64,000 bases of DNA from Bacillus sp. cl95 (GCF_900115925.1 NZ_FOYF01000005.1:1-64000); one strand, 5' to 3'; counted from the first letter of the stretch, positions 42,797-51,849 are shown. The notes: generated by a model not told the origin, from the sequence alone. Translations and numbers: made by a program.

Positions 42797-44218
42797 TTGG
42801 TCTTTAGTAACCTTGTTTTTCTATTTATATTTCTACCTTTGGTCTTGTTCTCTTATTTCTTAATAAAAAGGGAATTTCAAAATTATCTTCTATTGGCATT
42901 CAGTTTGTTTTTCTATGCATGGGGTGAACCAAAGTACGTTGCCATTATGCTTCTGTCCCTTGTTCTCAACTATTTATTTGGGTTGATCGTTCATCATTTC
43001 CGTAGACATAAGCACCTTAAAAAAATTACTATAACGTTTGCCGTTATCACCAACCTATTGTTGTTGGGCTACTATAAGTATATTAATTTCATCATCCTGA
43101 ATATTAACGAACTATTTTCAACGAATATTAGCATTGAACCGGTTGAAATGCCGCTTGGTATATCCTTCTTCACTTTTCATGCGATGTCGTATGTCATTGA
43201 TGTCTACCGAAAAGAAGATGAAGTTCAAAGAAATCCGTTTAATCTTGCTTTATATTTGGCCTTATTCCCGCAATTAATTGCTGGGCCCATTATTCGTTAC
43301 CATGAAGTCGCCGATCAAATTAAGCAGCGTTTTGTCACGATTGAAAAGTTCTCTGAGGGTATCCGCATTTTTATCATAGGGTTATCAAAGAAAGTATTAA
43401 TCGCGAACCAAGTTGGCTTTCTAGCTGATGCCATTTTTAATAAACCAACTTCTGAAATAAGCGTTCTACTTGCTTGGATTGGAATTATCGCCTATACCCT
43501 TCAAATCTATTTCGATTTCTCTGGGTATTCTGATATGGCAATTGGTTTAGGAAAGATGTTTGGCTTTGATTTTCCGAAAAACTTCAACTACCCATATATC
43601 TCAAAATCAATCTCTGAGTTTTGGAGAAGATGGCATATCTCTTTAAGCTCCTGGTTTAGAGATTATGTGTATATTCCTCTCGGCGGAAATCGTGTCTCAA
43701 CATTAAAGAGTTACCGAAATCTATTTATTGTTTGGGGATTAACTGGTCTCTGGCATGGTGCCAGTTGGACTTTCATTGCATGGGGATTATATTACGGAAT
43801 CATTATCGCGATGGAAAGGGCATTCCTCAATAATTTGTTAGAGAAGCTTTGGACGCCGCTCCGACACGTGTATGTTATTTTGATTTTCCTTATCGGCTGG
43901 GTGTTTTTTAGAGCGGATAATTTCACTTATTCGTTCGAATATATTCAAACGATGTTCGGTTTGGGGGACCAACCGCTTTATGATAAGCTCTCGATGTACT
44001 ATTTATACGATTACGGTGCAATTATGCTTTTAGCAATCGTAGCCTGCACACCTATCATGCCTTATCTTTATAAGAAAACGAATGCATTAACGTTCAACTC
44101 GTTCATGGTTTCTTCGAGACAGTTGGTTGTCTCTGGAATCCTTATCTTGTTATTACTCGTTAACATTGTCCATATGGTGAACTCTACGTTTAATCCATTT
44201 ATCTATTTCCGATTCTAG
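42797..44218 (+). CDS. MBOAT-family membrane O-acyltransferase (AlgI/DltB-like)
   Basis: A 473-residue protein with about 11 membrane segments. SISEFWRRWHISLSSWFRDYVYIPLGGNR and LWHGASWTFIAWGLYYG carry the two conserved histidines of MBOAT enzymes. FDFSGYSDMAIGLGKMFGF is also typical of the AlgI branch. It moves acyl (usually acetyl) groups across the membrane for transfer to exported polysaccharide. The start is TTG 42797 behind AAGGATGAAGG. The next gene, an AlgJ/AlgX-like protein, is its expected partner, with 20 bases between them. Confidence 0.93.
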   Translation: MVFSNLVFLFIFLPLVLFSYFLIKREFQNYLLLAFSLFFYAWGEPKYVAIMLLSLVLNYLFGLIVHHFRRHKHLKKITITFAVITNLLLLGYYKYINFIILNINELFSTNISIEPVEMPLGISFFTFHAMSYVIDVYRKEDEVQRNPFNLALYLALFPQLIAGPIIRYHEVADQIKQRFVTIEKFSEGIRIFIIGLSKKVLIANQVGFLADAIFNKPTSEISVLLAWIGIIAYTLQIYFDFSGYSDMAIGLGKMFGFDFPKNFNYPYISKSISEFWRRWHISLSSWFRDYVYIPLGGNRVSTLKSYRNLFIVWGLTGLWHGASWTFIAWGLYYGIIIAMERAFLNNLLEKLWTPLRHVYVILIFLIGWVFFRADNFTYSFEYIQTMFGLGDQPLYDKLSMYYLYDYGAIMLLAIVACTPIMPYLYKKTNALTFNSFMVSSRQLVVSGILILLLLVNIVHMVNSTFNPFIYFRF

Positions 44219-44238
44219 GCAATAGGGAAAGGAAAATT

Positions 44239-45438
44239 ATGAAAAAAATCATAAATATATTGTTTATAAGCACCTTCTTAATCATTATTTTTAGCGTAGG
44301 AATCATCTCTTACGTAAAAGACGACCGACCAATCTCGCCTGTAGAAAACCGGACCCTTGCTCAACGTCCTTTCATCGACCCAAAAACGATTGTCTCAGGT
44401 AAATTCTTTAAGGACTTTGAAACTTATTTCGCGGACCAAATATATGGACGTGACCATATCCTGAAGGCATACACGAAGGAACAATTGTTTTTGAAGAGGG
44501 CGATTATCAATGATATCGTCGTTGCCAAAAACGATTGGCTCCTCTATGAACCTTCGGCAGCAGGAATCGCTTACGAGGAAATGGATAAATCATTAGCAAA
44601 TCTTAAAACACTGGCAGATGAAACTGGGGTCGAAGTCCATTTCGCTGCAGCACCATATAAGATGAATATGCTCGAAAATATTTATCCTACTTTTATCAAT
44701 GAACAGCTTGGCATCAAGAGGCAGCAATACTTCATGAGCCATCTGCCAAGCAACGTCCATGGGATCAACCTTTATCAAAGTTATAAAGAAGAGTTCACAC
44801 AAGACCAGCTAGAAACGATGTTCTTTAAGACAGATCATCACTGGAACATTGATGGTGCCTTTATCGGCTATCAAAAAATCATCAATGGCTTGAGTGACAA
44901 CTCGAAGATTTTTAAAGGTAAGCCATTGGAAAAAGAAAACATGAAAATGGTTTGTAATCATGAAGCCCAGTTTGTCGGCAGTCTCAATCAGCGCCTATAC
45001 AGTATGGTGAACACTGAAGGTGAAAAAGCCTGTTATTATGAGCCGTTCTTTGATGCTGATCACGGTAAAGTGTCAACGAAGACTTGGGATGGAAAAGTCT
45101 ATAATAATATCAAAGATATTTATGCATCCGGCGTTAACCGAAAGGACACGATCATGTATGGTCACCTCTTCACTTGGGATTATCCAGAAATCAAGTTTGA
45201 GTACGATAATGCCCCGAATGATTTACACGTATTAATTCTAAAAGATTCATACGGAAATCCTATTCAGCCGTTCTTGGCTCAGCATTTCAGCAAAACATCG
45301 ATACTGGACATCCGCCACTATCAAGAAAAATCGATTGCTCAGTATGTGAAAGATAATAAGGTCGATATGATTCTTTTCGTTTATAATGATTCGAACTTAA
45401 CGGGTGCGATGTACGAATTCGTGCCAAAAGCTAAATAG
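44239..45438 (+). CDS. AlgJ/AlgX-like SGNH O-acetyltransferase
   Basis: A 399-residue protein anchored by one N-terminal membrane helix (residues 5-26) with the enzymatic part outside. Motifs of the SGNH-like ALGX domain are KTDHHWNIDGAFIGY (Asp-His pair, about 195-209) and HVLILKDSYGNPIQPF (nucleophile Ser, about 332-347). ENRTLAQRPF near residue 37 is also typical. It should receive acetyl groups from the MBOAT partner and put them on a wall or extracellular polysaccharide. GGGAAAGGA precedes the ATG. Confidence 0.9.
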   Translation: MKKIINILFISTFLIIIFSVGIISYVKDDRPISPVENRTLAQRPFIDPKTIVSGKFFKDFETYFADQIYGRDHILKAYTKEQLFLKRAIINDIVVAKNDWLLYEPSAAGIAYEEMDKSLANLKTLADETGVEVHFAAAPYKMNMLENIYPTFINEQLGIKRQQYFMSHLPSNVHGINLYQSYKEEFTQDQLETMFFKTDHHWNIDGAFIGYQKIINGLSDNSKIFKGKPLEKENMKMVCNHEAQFVGSLNQRLYSMVNTEGEKACYYEPFFDADHGKVSTKTWDGKVYNNIKDIYASGVNRKDTIMYGHLFTWDYPEIKFEYDNAPNDLHVLILKDSYGNPIQPFLAQHFSKTSILDIRHYQEKSIAQYVKDNKVDMILFVYNDSNLTGAMYEFVPKAK

Positions 45439-45476
45439 AAAACGGCAAGTCCTTTTGGGGGACTTGCCGTTTTTTG
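45439..45476 (+). terminator. Terminator of the MBOAT/AlgJ-like operon
   Basis: AAAACGGCAAGTCC and GGACTTGCCGTTTT form a perfect 14-bp stem with a T-rich tail. Confidence 0.93.
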
Positions 45477-45579
45477 TTTGAAGACTGTTTCTGCGTTTTT
45501 TTGGGATAAAATTCCTCACTAGGGGTTCCTGAAAAAGGTAATTTTACTGTTGGATGAGGTCGGGCGCTTGGATGCGACG

Positions 45580-45670
45580 ATATTTAAGCTATTTTTTTGT
45601 GCGATATCGCCGTTTTCACATGACTAATCTCCTGTTTTTTCGGCCTAATGGACGTTTTCAAAAATGTTTT
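45580..45670. repeat. Array D: weaker 21-bp array (GNNTAAT / CGTTTTC units)
   Basis: GCGATAT (45601), GACTAAT (45622) and GCCTAAT (45643) are 21 apart. Each is followed by a CGTTTTC- or CTGTTTTTT-like segment. The flanks keep the rhythm only loosely. It lies between two plus-strand genes. Confidence 0.55.
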
Positions 45671-45821
45671 CTCATACGTCACGCGGAAGTCACAATAAAA
45701 CCACTGAAGAACAGCAACACCCTATCAATTTATTGTAGAAAAAAACAAAAATAATAGATAAAATAAACATTAAAGGAAATAATTAGAATTTTTTTACAAA
45801 TAGTGAGCTCAGAGGTGTTCA

Positions 45822-46613
45822 ATGGCAAAAATCGTTGTTAGATTAGTGATATTGGTCAGTGTCGTTCTATTGATGAACTATTACATCCCCATGTATATTC
45901 ACGATCAAAAACAAGTAAAAACAGCTCAAAGTGAAGAACCAGTAAAAACGAGTATATCCTTTACCTCAAAAGAGATGGATATTACTGTCTTGAATAGTGG
46001 CCATTTAACGAAGCAAGAATTGAGAGATTTCCAGGATGAGTTTGAGAAGCAAATGTCCGATGTTTTGCGTTTAACAAGGAAAGCTTTGCCAAAAGTTAAA
46101 AGCGTTAAGTTTGATACTTCAACGGACTATAACTTGTATTCTCAACTCGTACTCGTCTTTGACAGAAGCTTTCATAGCGAAGAACAAAGCTATTATTATC
46201 AGATCGTATCAAATATTTTTAAACAAGATAGCTCTCGAGGCCGTTTTACTGCGGTGGGTTTAACAGGATATCTCGAGAATACCCTTAAGGATCTACCAGT
46301 TCATGAAGAATATGCTTATTCCTGGGACAATGAACATATTCCAAGCATTGTTGTTCTCCTCGATCCAGTTGAATTTAGCGCTAACTATTTTCATGCATTG
46401 CCTTCAGAGGAAGAAGATGTAGATATTTCGGCTGAGACTTATTTTAAAGTAGCTAGTTTCTCCTCTTACTTAATCGAGACATACGGAATCGATAGATTTA
46501 TGAAGCTATATGATAGCACTGACCTCGTTAGTAATATAGAAAAAATTTATCAAAAAACGCCCTTAGAGTTGGAGAAGGAATGGAAGGAATATATCGAAGA
46601 GTATTATTTGTGA
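45822..46613 (+). CDS. Exported peptidase-MA-like protein lacking HEXXH
   Basis: A 263-residue protein with an N-terminal membrane anchor (residues 4-24). The middle is hydrophilic. The last 60 residues (YFKVASFSSYLIETYGIDRFMKLY...LELEKEWKEYI) resemble the C-terminal segment of peptidase-MA-type gluzincins. I find no HEXXH zinc motif; the nearest His (PVHEEYAYSW near 161) does not fit. It is either a pseudo-enzyme or only distantly related. AGAGGTG precedes ATG 45822. It is monocistronic, with a terminator at 46708-46745. Confidence 0.65.
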   Translation: MAKIVVRLVILVSVVLLMNYYIPMYIHDQKQVKTAQSEEPVKTSISFTSKEMDITVLNSGHLTKQELRDFQDEFEKQMSDVLRLTRKALPKVKSVKFDTSTDYNLYSQLVLVFDRSFHSEEQSYYYQIVSNIFKQDSSRGRFTAVGLTGYLENTLKDLPVHEEYAYSWDNEHIPSIVVLLDPVEFSANYFHALPSEEEDVDISAETYFKVASFSSYLIETYGIDRFMKLYDSTDLVSNIEKIYQKTPLELEKEWKEYIEEYYL

Positions 46614-46707
46614 TAGAGTTTGTGCTTTAGTGAAAAAAGATAAGGCGATACTAGATTAACGGGTTCGGTGTTGAAATACAAAATTTAAAATACCCATACA
46701 ATCAAAT

Positions 46708-46745
46708 GTCCAATTCGCATATGAATTGGACTTCTTTTATTTATT
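46708..46745 (+). terminator. Terminator of the peptidase-MA-like gene
   Basis: GTCCAATTC and GAATTGGAC form a perfect 9-bp stem followed by TTCTTTTATTT. Confidence 0.88.
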
Positions 46746-46942
46746 GATATACTTCTTTTGGGAAATCCTAAGCAAGAAGGAGGGATACGAATCCTAAACC
46801 GGATACAAGACAAAACTATTTTAGAAACACTCTATCAAGGTATCAATAGTTCCAAAATTTCACAATAAACGGATTGATAATGAAATCGGAATAGAATAAG
46901 ATGGAAAAAATAAATCTTATGATGGATTTCAAGGAGAAAACT

Positions 46943-47263
46943 ATGCTGTTTTCAAAAAGGCTTAAACGCCAGAATACAATCAAACTTCACCCTGTTCACA
47001 TAACTGATCCTTGGTTTTACCGCTTTGATTATCATTGGAACCTTACTATTAATGATTCCGGCTGCCACAAAGGACCGGAATCATCTCCAGTCTTATTGAT
47101 TGCCCTATTTGAAGCCACTTCGGCAGTTGTGCGTAAAAGGTTTAGCTGTTGTCGACACGGGCACTACTTTCACCCTGTTTGGCCAGATCATCTTATTGTT
47201 CCTCATTCAGTTGGGCGGTGCTTTACTTCAATTGGGGTAAAGCATTTTTGCTTCTTCAATTAA
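46943..47263 (+). pseudogene. ktrB remnant: Decayed N-terminal fragment of a KtrB/TrkH-type potassium channel gene
   Basis: A good AAGGAG site and ATG 46943 open a frame (MLFSKRLKRQN...) that drifts between frames. Pieces of a Ktr/Trk transporter appear in order: LILGFTALIIIGTLLLMIPAATKDRN in a second frame, then LLIALFEATSAVV back in the first, then LAVVDTGTTFTLFGQIILLFLIQLGG in another. These correspond to the first membrane-pore-membrane unit of KtrB/KtrD (TSAV...TGLVVVDTG...FGQ). At least three frameshifts are needed, and the remaining three-quarters of the gene are absent. It is a clear dead fragment. The working Ktr/Trk copy must be elsewhere. Confidence 0.85.
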
Positions 47264-47439
47264 TGAAGCAGGTTTGTTGAAGATGAAAAATAAAAAAAGA
47301 GCTGAATACAGATCTTTTTTGCTGGACCAAGTATGATAGATATCCGAGATGATGAATTTCCATTTTTTAAATTGATTCATATTGCCCGGTTCTTTTTTCA
47401 TGTATAATTAAACTATTAAACTAGAAAAGAGGATTAATT

Positions 47440-48156
47440 GTGGAGAAAGTAATGGGAAGTATTATATCATTTAGCAAGAAACATTGGAGGTATATCATTG
47501 TTGCTATTATAGCAATGTTCATCGGGTCAGCAAGCGGTCCATCTGAAACAGCAATGAGCGAAACCACTGAAAAGAATATGAAACTTATTGGACAAGTTGA
47601 TGAACTTAAAGATAAAAACAAGGAATCTGCAACAAAGATTGCGGATTTAGAAGCTAAAGTGGCCCAAGCTGCCCCATGGTTTAAAATGAAAGACGATGAG
47701 CGTAAACAGAAAGAAGCGGAAGCAAAGGCGGCTGAAGAAAAACGTCTAGCTGAAGAAAAGGCAAAGGCAGATGCAGAAGCAGCAGCTCAGGCAGCGGCTG
47801 AAGCGGAAGCAAAAAGAGTAGCAGAAGAAGAAGCTAAGAAAGGCTATGATACTGGAATCACCTACGATCAATTAGCAAGAACTCCTGATAATTATGTCGA
47901 TCAAAAGGTTAAATTCCGCGGCAAGGTTGTTCAAGTAATGGAAGGTGATGGTACGACTCAAATAAGGTTAGCTGTTGGTGATAATTACGACACTATCCTG
48001 TTTGGAGAGTTTGATTCTTCTATTGTCACTTCTAGGGTTTTAGAAGATGACACCATTACGGTCATGGGAGTATCAACTGGTTTACTCACCTACCAATCCA
48101 CAATGGGTGGAGATATATCCATACCTGGTGTGTCTATTGAAAAAATAGAGCAATAA
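47440..48156 (+). CDS. Membrane-anchored coiled-coil protein with C-terminal OB-like domain
   Basis: A 238-residue protein. It has one membrane helix (about 15-33), a short coiled coil (about 45-75), an Ala/Glu/Lys helix of roughly 65 residues (about 80-145, KEAEAKAAEEKRLAEEKAKA type), and a C-terminal globular domain (about 147-238). The last starts YDTGITYDQLARTPDNYVDQ and contains VKFRGKVVQVMEGDG. This last domain occurs in many Bacillus proteins annotated only as toxin regulators, without known activity. The start is GTG 47440 with AGAGGA seven bases before it. It lies downstream of the ktrB remnant and ends before a strong hairpin at 48376. Confidence 0.75.
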   Translation: MEKVMGSIISFSKKHWRYIIVAIIAMFIGSASGPSETAMSETTEKNMKLIGQVDELKDKNKESATKIADLEAKVAQAAPWFKMKDDERKQKEAEAKAAEEKRLAEEKAKADAEAAAQAAAEAEAKRVAEEEAKKGYDTGITYDQLARTPDNYVDQKVKFRGKVVQVMEGDGTTQIRLAVGDNYDTILFGEFDSSIVTSRVLEDDTITVMGVSTGLLTYQSTMGGDISIPGVSIEKIEQ

Positions 48157-48375
48157 AAAGATTATGACCGGGTACTAATTATTACTCTATTAGAATGTAT
48201 AGGGAGAATTTGAAAGCACTCGAGATATTGGACTGTAAAAGAATACTTACATATTGGATACAAAGCTAAGTTAAGATTATAAACTTTGTGAAAATATGCA
48301 CTTAAACTAACGTGGGCGTTAATTAAACAACAATAAAATATTGTTGTTGTGGTAAATGAGGGCATTTGTAGTACA
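48157..48375. other. Intergenic stretch
   Basis: About 220 bases between the coiled-coil gene and the terminator; no gene or site seen. Confidence 0.4.
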
Positions 48376-48425
48376 AAAAAGGATAGATGAATACAGGTAT
48401 TTCTCCTGTTCATCTATCCTTTTTC
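48376..48425. terminator. Bidirectional terminator
   Basis: AAAAGGATAGATGAA plus ACAGG pair with CCTGT plus TTCATCTATCCTTTT, giving a stem of about 20 bp with T runs on both strands. It serves the plus-strand coiled-coil gene and possibly the minus-strand YknX-like gene. Confidence 0.85.
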
Positions 48426-48529
48426 TTGTACACATATAAAATGTGTATGACCATTTTTTATTTCTAAGGTGTCTTATTTATTTTCTTGATTTTTAATAAA
48501 AATATAATGGAAGGATGCCTGGTGGCTTC

Positions 48530-49753
48530 TTATCTTTTTACAAACGCTGCTGCGATGTATCGGAAGATTTCCATTTTCGGTTCGGCTTTGAACCATCTTT
48601 CTTCGAGTCGCCCAGGTTTTAGCGGAGTGATGAAGCTGTCTCCTGCTTTCTTGGCTTCTTTCGGATTGAGAACGAGGCGTTCCTTTGCTTGGATGCCTTT
48701 TTCAATCTGAACACGATCTGGTGTAGCAATTCCTTTTGTTACATTGTTCCTTGTGATTTTCCCGGCATCATTTAGGACATAGACGTATTTATTTTTTGCT
48801 ATCGATTCTTTCTGAACTGTGATGGCATTTTTCACTTCTTTTGTGGTGATAACAACATCCGTGTGCGTTCCTTGGATAATGCTACTTCCATCCTGTTTTT
48901 CTAGTTCAATTTCAAACGGGAAGAGACTTTTCTTTTTCACAGAAGGGTCGCTTTCTGGATAGGTAGCAATCTTCGTCAATGTCCCTTTAACAGGCTTTTT
49001 CAACAAATCGGAAGTGATGCTCACTTTCATGCCTACTTCGACTTCCTTCAGCTCTTCCTCTGTAAAAGTGCCTTCGACTTTCGGCATATCAGAGACGATT
49101 GTGACGATAGGATTTTGCAAGTTGACGTTGATGCTTTTCACCGTTCCGTCTACATGGCTTTTCACTTCCAGGTCACCGCTATTATTCGATTCGATGAGTT
49201 GGTCGTAATTGTCGATTTCACTCTCGAGACGATTCTTTTCCGTTTGTTTGTCATAGATTTCTTTATCTATGGATAAGGCAAGGACATTGGTTCCTGCCGC
49301 TACTGTGACGGAACCATCCCCTGCCACTGTAGTCGTGTTTGAGTTATTTTTCGAGACGCTCTTCAAATAGTTGAGCTGTTGGATTTGTTCGTTGATGAGC
49401 GCAACCTCGCGCTCAAGCTGCCTCTGTTCACTTTGAAGCTTGTTCTTGCTTTCGTTAATTTTATCAGACGAGAATTCATAAAGCGTTGACCCGCTCTCGA
49501 CCTTATCACCTTCCGCTACGAGGAAACTCTTGAATTCTCCTGAGTTTTCATTGTAATAGAGGTGATGCTCTTCAAGAGGTGTCACTACGCCAGCCGTCTT
49601 TAGCTTTTCGGAGACATTTTCCTTTTTCGCCGTGCCCCAGGCTGTTATGTATGAAGACCGATCGACTTTGCTATTTTCCTTGAAGGTTAAGTATAAATTC
49701 GCTCCAATGAATAGGGCGCCAGTTGATATTAAAATCTTCTTCTTTTTGTTCAT
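48530..49753 (-). CDS. yknX-like: YknX-like membrane-fusion (HlyD-type) protein
   Basis: A 407-residue periplasmic-adaptor-type protein. It has an N-terminal membrane anchor (KILISTGALFIGANLYLTF), a biotinyl/lipoyl-like half near 75-100 (FLVAEGDKVESGSTLYEF), and a coiled-coil hairpin (about 110-195). The second lipoyl half and beta-barrel follow (GTVKSINVNLQNPIVTIVSD, about 203-222). The length and order match YknX of B. subtilis, which works with the Yip1 protein YknW and the ABC pair YknYZ against the SdpC toxin. Here YknW's homologue is upstream, but no ATPase or permease gene follows. Coupling to a remote ABC exporter is inferred. Confidence 0.85.
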   Translation of the reverse strand: MNKKKKILISTGALFIGANLYLTFKENSKVDRSSYITAWGTAKKENVSEKLKTAGVVTPLEEHHLYYNENSGEFKSFLVAEGDKVESGSTLYEFSSDKINESKNKLQSEQRQLEREVALINEQIQQLNYLKSVSKNNSNTTTVAGDGSVTVAAGTNVLALSIDKEIYDKQTEKNRLESEIDNYDQLIESNNSGDLEVKSHVDGTVKSINVNLQNPIVTIVSDMPKVEGTFTEEELKEVEVGMKVSITSDLLKKPVKGTLTKIATYPESDPSVKKKSLFPFEIELEKQDGSSIIQGTHTDVVITTKEVKNAITVQKESIAKNKYVYVLNDAGKITRNNVTKGIATPDRVQIEKGIQAKERLVLNPKEAKKAGDSFITPLKPGRLEERWFKAEPKMEIFRYIAAAFVKR

Positions 49754-49768
49754 CTCCCTACCCCCTAG

Positions 49769-50431
49769 TTAAATCAATTTTTCCAGTTGAATATATGACA
49801 TTAAAGCAGACATGAACCAGAATGATAGATTCATCGCGATCACCGCAGCCAATAAAAGCTTTGGTCCTCTGTCGGATAGTACGCTCAAGTACTTAAATTG
49901 GATAAAAACCGTCCAAATCTTGAAAAGTGTGATGGCCGCTAGGAAATAGACAACAATATCATTTCCAGTCAGGTATTGACCCATGACGCCTAGTGAAAAC
50001 GGCGAAGAAGTGCCGGCAAGTCCGCCCGCTAGATTGATAGGAATCATCACCGCTTTTTCGATTAAAAGAACCGCCAGCACCATGAACTGAATCGTGATTA
50101 GCTTGTACATCTCAAGGTCCGTCAGTGCCCAGAATAGGATTGCGGGGATGAAGAGTATGCATGTAGCGTAGACGATACCCCACAGCATTTGGCCTACCAC
50201 ATAAAAGGCTTTGTGCATTTCATATTCTTCCTTTGAAAGATCCGTCATTTTCTTCGATATGTATTCAGAGCCAATGCCAAAATAGGCGCTCACACCAAAC
50301 ACCAAGGCGCTGATGAATGCGATTAGTACTAATCGACGCCATAGTCCTGGAATCGTTTCTGTGCTTTTTAATTGATAGGAATGAATTGCAGGTTCCCACA
50401 ATCCTCTAAGAAGCTGTGTACGAGACATCAT
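49769..50431 (-). CDS. yknW-like: Yip1-domain membrane protein (YknW-like)
   Basis: A 220-residue protein with five membrane segments of the Yip1 domain. The N-terminal cytoplasmic stretch (RTQLLRGLWEPAIHSYQL) precedes the first helix near residue 30. It is followed by the YknX-like gene with 15 bases between, the same order as yknW-yknX in B. subtilis. In that species YknW helps assemble the YknXYZ exporter. GGGGGAAG precedes the first ATG. Without YknY/Z homologues here, the exporter is not complete. Confidence 0.83.
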   Translation of the reverse strand: MMSRTQLLRGLWEPAIHSYQLKSTETIPGLWRRLVLIAFISALVFGVSAYFGIGSEYISKKMTDLSKEEYEMHKAFYVVGQMLWGIVYATCILFIPAILFWALTDLEMYKLITIQFMVLAVLLIEKAVMIPINLAGGLAGTSSPFSLGVMGQYLTGNDIVVYFLAAITLFKIWTVFIQFKYLSVLSDRGPKLLLAAVIAMNLSFWFMSALMSYIQLEKLI

Positions 50432-50750
50432 GTTTTCTTCCCCCAGACGATATTTCTAATTAATTCCATTTTTATTTTACCGTAAAGCGTCACGTTTCAA
50501 AAATAATAACTAATATTTTGATAGATCTTTTCCTTTTTTGAAGGATGTTGGTGTAGAATTTGCCGCTTTTCTCCTATTTATGTCTATTCTCGTTTTCTAG
50601 CAAGATTCCTTCCAATACTATCCGACAAATTATTCGCCAGGATATAACAAAGTTTGGAGTGATTGAGTTTTTTCTGCTTATCGAGAAGGGATTGATCGAT
50701 GATTGGTAGAATGAATTAATATACATATTTTTCTAATTTCCCGTTAGGAC
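50432..50750. other. Intergenic stretch
   Basis: About 320 bases holding the divergent upstream regions of the YknW-like gene and the small membrane protein. I see no gene and no repeat that stands up. Confidence 0.4.
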
Positions 50751-50969
50751 GTGACGCGTTTGTCGTTGAATTTGCTTCAGTTTGTTTCAATATTTGGCTT
50801 TATCTTAGCGTTTTTCCAATTAGGAATTGGCTGGTTTATCGGGTTCTTTTTCACAGGTATTTATTACATTCTAAGAAAAGAAGAAAAGCATATACTGATA
50901 CATCGAGGAGTCGGAGCATTCATTTTTCTTTATTCGTTTTATTGTTTGTACAAATGGGATTCATTCTAA
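50751..50969 (+). CDS. Small hydrophobic protein of about 72 residues
   Basis: Two membrane segments (residues 9-27 and 30-41) are followed by a basic turn (RKEEKHILIHRG) and a last hydrophobic helix. The frame opens at GTG 50751. A TTG at 50760 is the other choice and fits TTAGGA a little better. It has no recognised family and no clear operon partner. The call rests on the hydrophobic pattern and is only moderate. Confidence 0.5.
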   Translation: MTRLSLNLLQFVSIFGFILAFFQLGIGWFIGFFFTGIYYILRKEEKHILIHRGVGAFIFLYSFYCLYKWDSF

Positions 50970-51002
50970 ATGCAAGTTTTGTTTTCAGAATGTTCAGTCA
51001 TG

Positions 51003-51096
51003 CGTAATAATTGGTCATTTTGGCGGGACTTTTATAAAAACGCGCGGAACTTTTCCATATTCTTGCGGGACTTCCGCTCAATTCGGCGGAACTGAG
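51003..51096. repeat. Array E: CGGRAC x4, exact 21-bp spacing
   Basis: CGGGAC (51024), CGGAAC (51045), CGGGAC (51066) and CGGAAC (51087) are exactly 21 apart, with G and A forms alternating. A degenerate unit begins 21 earlier, at 51003. The space between motifs is AT-rich and not conserved. The array lies just before the leader of the next small gene. Confidence 0.9.
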
Positions 51097-51168
51097 TTCA
51101 AGGCCAAGCTCAAGATGTTAACTTCGCTAAAAAATCATAAAATTTACTCAAAATTAAGGAGGTTCAAC

Positions 51169-51366
51169 ATGATGGACATATACTTCTTGTCAAATATGTT
51201 CAGAAATATCATCTCAACTTTCTTCCATGAAGCCATTTGGGTTGTGGCATTCTTTTTTCTATTAAATAAGACGTTCGTAAACGTAAAACTATTGTCTATT
51301 TCAAAAATAGTGGCAGCAGGTACCTTAGGATTACTACTTCTTTTTTCAATCGTACATAGCATCTAA
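51169..51366 (+). CDS. Small membrane protein of 65 residues
   Basis: It begins MMDIYFLSNMFRNIISTFFH and has two hydrophobic segments (about 20-33 and 40-62). ATG 51169 sits behind a full AAGGAGG. A longer frame from 51115 has no site. It is followed 22 bases later by the SMI1/KNR4-type gene, so the two and the next small membrane gene may form a short operon. No family recognised. Confidence 0.7.
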   Translation: MMDIYFLSNMFRNIISTFFHEAIWVVAFFFLLNKTFVNVKLLSISKIVAAGTLGLLLLFSIVHSI

Positions 51367-51388
51367 TAAATAATGGGACGTGGATAAG

Positions 51389-51832
51389 ATGTGGAAAAAA
51401 TTATTGAGCGAAATTGCTCCAACCTATACTTTCAGTGAACCTATCAACGAAGATGCGATGTCACACCTTGAACAGCAATTAAATGTGAAGTTTCCACCTG
51501 AACTAAAAAGCTTGCTCTTTGAGACAGATGGCATAGTGGAAAAGCACGATTACGCAGAGTGGTTTCTCCTCTGGTCATCCGATGTGATCCTTAGAGAAAA
51601 TTTACAAATCCGAAGTAGTGAAGTGCTCCGTGAGTTCTGTCAGCCCTTCGATAACTTGCTGTTTTTCGCAGATACCGGGTGTGGCGACTTTTTCGGTTAT
51701 TTAATTGAAGATGGCGTGATTTCAACACCTTATATTTATATGTGGAACCATGAAGACGACAGCCGACCGAAAGTGGCATCATCACTGGAGGAATTTGTTG
51801 TGGGCTGGGCGACAGGGAAGTTATTTGTTTAA
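51389..51832 (+). CDS. SMI1/KNR4 (SUKH) family protein
   Basis: A 147-residue soluble protein of the SUKH superfamily. The N-terminal helix MSHLEQQLNVKFPPELKSLLFETDGI and the DNLLFFADTGCGDFFGYLI strand-turn are its hallmarks. SUKH proteins often act as immunity proteins against contact-delivered nuclease toxins, but many Bacillus members stand alone with unknown roles. I see no toxin gene next to it. I prefer ATG 51389; GTG 51380 is the other choice. It is flanked on both sides by tiny membrane-protein genes in the same direction. Confidence 0.85.
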   Translation: MWKKLLSEIAPTYTFSEPINEDAMSHLEQQLNVKFPPELKSLLFETDGIVEKHDYAEWFLLWSSDVILRENLQIRSSEVLREFCQPFDNLLFFADTGCGDFFGYLIEDGVISTPYIYMWNHEDDSRPKVASSLEEFVVGWATGKLFV

Positions 51833-51849
51833 TTGGAAGGAGAATCCCT

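Noticed and set aside
45554-45754. Frame over array D
   Set aside because: Lies across the 21-bp array without a ribosome binding site or recognisable product.
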